From Elusimicrobia bacterium CG1_02_56_21 (GTDB taxonomy: Bacteria; Elusimicrobiota; Elusimicrobia; Elusimicrobiales; UBA9959): a stretch of DNA of 51,526 bases. Shown here in pieces: positions 50,152 to 51,526 of the stretch. Within the stretch, counting starts at the first letter, position 1. Every line of letters begins with the position of its first letter. The stretch is from positions 1 through 51,526 of the forward strand of contig MNUR01000111.1 in assembly GCA_001871115.1 (NCBI GenBank), given 5' to 3'. A program made the position numbers and the translations under genes. Under the pieces are notes generated by a model. It did not search any database. It was not told where the DNA came from and worked only from the letters and a program-made list of their open reading frames with translations.

Positions 50152-51477
50152 ATGAAAAAGACCATACTGATAAAGAACGGAACTATCGTCACCCTGGGAG
50201 ACAAGAACAAGGTGCTCTCCGGTCACGCACTGCTTATAGAAGACGGGCTCATAAAGAAGATAGCCCCCCGGAAAAACTTCAAAGGCAAATATACCAAGGT
50301 CGTAGACGCTTCGGGAAAAGTAGTAATGCCCGGTTTCATAAACACGCATATGCATTTCTACAGCACCTTCGCCCGGGGCCTGGGCAAGGCGGCCCCTTCC
50401 AGAAATTTCGTGGAAATACTCAATAACCTCTGGTGGCGGCTGGACAAAAAACTCACTAACGCGGATTCTTACTACAGCGCAGTTATCCCGCTCGTAGACG
50501 CGGTCAGGAAGGGCACGACGACGCTCATAGACCATCATGCCAGCCCGTTCGCCATCACCGGCTCGCTGGCCGCGGTAGAAAAAGCGGCAAGAGAGACCGG
50601 CCTGCGCGCCTGCCTCTGCTACGAAGTCTCCGACCGCGACGGCAAGGAAAAGGCCAAGGAAGGACTGGACGAGAATTCCGCTTTTATAACCGCTGCCGCC
50701 GCGAAGAAAGACAATATGATAAAGGCCATGTTCGGCCTTCACGCTTCTTTCACTATCTCGGACGAAACCCTGGAGGAAGCGGCCTACCGCGGCCATAAGC
50801 TTGGCGCCGGCTTCCACATACACGCCGCGGAATCCCAGGCGGACCAGATAGACTGCGAGGCGCACCACAAGATGCGCGTCGTTGAGCGCCTTCGGGACTT
50901 CGGGGTGCTGGGCCGGAAGTCCATAGCCGCGCATTGCGTGCATATCAATGAAGCGGAAACAGACATCCTTAAAGAGACGGATACGGCCGTAGTGCATAAC
51001 CCGCAGTCGAACGCGAATAACGCCGTAGGCATCGCCGACCTTACGGCCCTGACGGCTAAAGGCGTGCTGGTGGGCCTCGGAACCGACGCGATGACGGTAA
51101 ACATGCTGGAAGAAGTGCGAGCGGCCCTCTGGATGCAGCATTTAAAGCGCGATCCGTCCCAGGGCTTTATGGAAGCGGCGCAGACGCTCTTGGTAAATAA
51201 CGCCAAAATAGCCAACCGCTTCTTCAAAGGACTCGGAGAGCTGAAAGAAGGCTTTGCCGCCGACCTGGCGATTTTGGATTATCGCCCCCCTACGCCCATG
51301 GACGCCGCTAATTTCTACGGCCACCTGATCTTCGGCATCAGCCAGAGCGCCGTGGATACCACCATAGCCGCCGGCCGGATCCTGATGGAAGGCAAGAAGC
51401 TGGAACTGAATATAGATGAGGAAGAAGTCTGCCGCAAATCAGCCGAGCTCGCAAAAAAGCTCTGGAGCCGGTTCTAA
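50152..51477 (+). CDS. ssnA: SsnA-type amidohydrolase
   Basis: A 441-residue metal-dependent aminohydrolase. Metal-ligand blocks are PGFINTHMHFYSTFARGL, FHIHAAESQADQ, AAHCVHINEAE and VGLGTDAMTVN. The NFVEILNNLWWRLDKKLT and TLIDHHASPFAI segments mark the SsnA group, found in purine and urate catabolic clusters with YgfK, HyuA and XDH genes. Its exact reaction is unproven. The start is ATG 50152, two bases after the DPD-like stop; the frame runs back to 50053 inside that gene without support. Close spacing implies cotranscription with the DPD-like gene. Confidence 0.9.
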   Translation: MKKTILIKNGTIVTLGDKNKVLSGHALLIEDGLIKKIAPRKNFKGKYTKVVDASGKVVMPGFINTHMHFYSTFARGLGKAAPSRNFVEILNNLWWRLDKKLTNADSYYSAVIPLVDAVRKGTTTLIDHHASPFAITGSLAAVEKAARETGLRACLCYEVSDRDGKEKAKEGLDENSAFITAAAAKKDNMIKAMFGLHASFTISDETLEEAAYRGHKLGAGFHIHAAESQADQIDCEAHHKMRVVERLRDFGVLGRKSIAAHCVHINEAETDILKETDTAVVHNPQSNANNAVGIADLTALTAKGVLVGLGTDAMTVNMLEEVRAALWMQHLKRDPSQGFMEAAQTLLVNNAKIANRFFKGLGELKEGFAADLAILDYRPPTPMDAANFYGHLIFGISQSAVDTTIAAGRILMEGKKLELNIDEEEVCRKSAELAKKLWSRF

Positions 51478-51501
51478 ACCCGGGGCCTGCTAACCCGCAA
51501 A

Positions 51502-51526
51502 AAGCCCGCGTCCGGAACGCGGGCTT
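51502..51526 (+). terminator. Terminator hairpin at the window edge
   Basis: Stem AAGCCCGCGT / ACGCGGGCTT with a CCGGA loop starts 25 bases after the ssnA stop and reaches the last base. Its T-run would lie outside the window. Confidence 0.75.

Noticed and set aside
49999..51141. 380-codon minus-strand open frame opposite ssnA.
   Set aside because: Shadow of ssnA and the DPD-like gene; composition is not protein-like and there is no ribosome site.
46142..51477. The two amidohydrolases as recent duplicates of ssnA.
   Set aside because: They differ in the blocks after the HxH motif; one matches the 8-oxoguanine deaminase pattern (SRGRSNGGLPPD), the other SsnA (NNLWWRLDKKL).

Overview
The window reads as a piece of chromosome from a GC-rich, anaerobic, Gram-negative-type bacterium. 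Supporting signs are a TolC-type outer-membrane efflux protein, a CsgG-like protein with a beta-barrel tail, type IV pilus motors, and an oxygen and nitric-oxide defence set typical of anaerobes (hybrid cluster protein, rubrerythrin, superoxide reductase, rubredoxin). The overall style would fit Elusimicrobiota or a related lineage. That placement is an impression from gene content, not a phylogenetic result. No tRNA, rRNA, CRISPR array, transposase or phage gene was seen.

Layout. 1-1540 (+): the 3' end of uvrC, an overlapping short O6-alkylguanine-DNA alkyltransferase, and an unrecognised cysteine-containing protein. 1623-8236 (-): a type IV pilus block (GYF-domain membrane protein, then pilB, pilT and pilC with their own promoter). 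8237-8542: a non-coding stretch full of short hairpins. 8543-16351 (-): a purine biosynthesis operon in the order purE, purC, a double-domain purS, purL, purQ, purF, purD. 16391-16527: divergent promoters, with a palindrome over the hcp promoter. 16593-21809 (+): a redox-defence island (hcp, an Rrf2 regulator, a DUF2400/TIGR02757 protein, rubrerythrin, tpx, superoxide reductase, a ferritin-like fragment, rubredoxin). 21910-29910 (-): a glycosyltransferase, a TPR protein, a TolC/HlyD/ABC ATPase/MacB-type export system and a DUF2914 membrane protein. 29988-33032: a secreted rhodanese and a WG-repeat plus TPR protein.

33187-51526 is the most distinctive part. A minus-strand run of twelve genes carries two complete three-subunit xanthine-dehydrogenase-type molybdenum hydroxylases, an XdhC-type maturation factor, a MocA-type cytidylyltransferase and an 8-oxoguanine-deaminase-like amidohydrolase. 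It also holds three genes not obviously connected: a CsgG-domain outer-membrane protein, a membrane adenylate cyclase and a phosphofructokinase. Divergent from it are a one-chain dihydropyrimidine-dehydrogenase-like flavoprotein and an SsnA-type amidohydrolase. Together these suggest anaerobic breakdown or salvage of purines or other N-heterocycles: deaminases feed Mo hydroxylases and a reductase then attacks the ring. Substrates cannot be read from sequence alone. The same window therefore holds much of de novo purine synthesis and a probable purine-catabolic locus.

A roughly 92-bp imperfect palindrome occurs twice, in opposite orientations, at 20825-20915 and 47529-47620. It looks like a dispersed repeat family.
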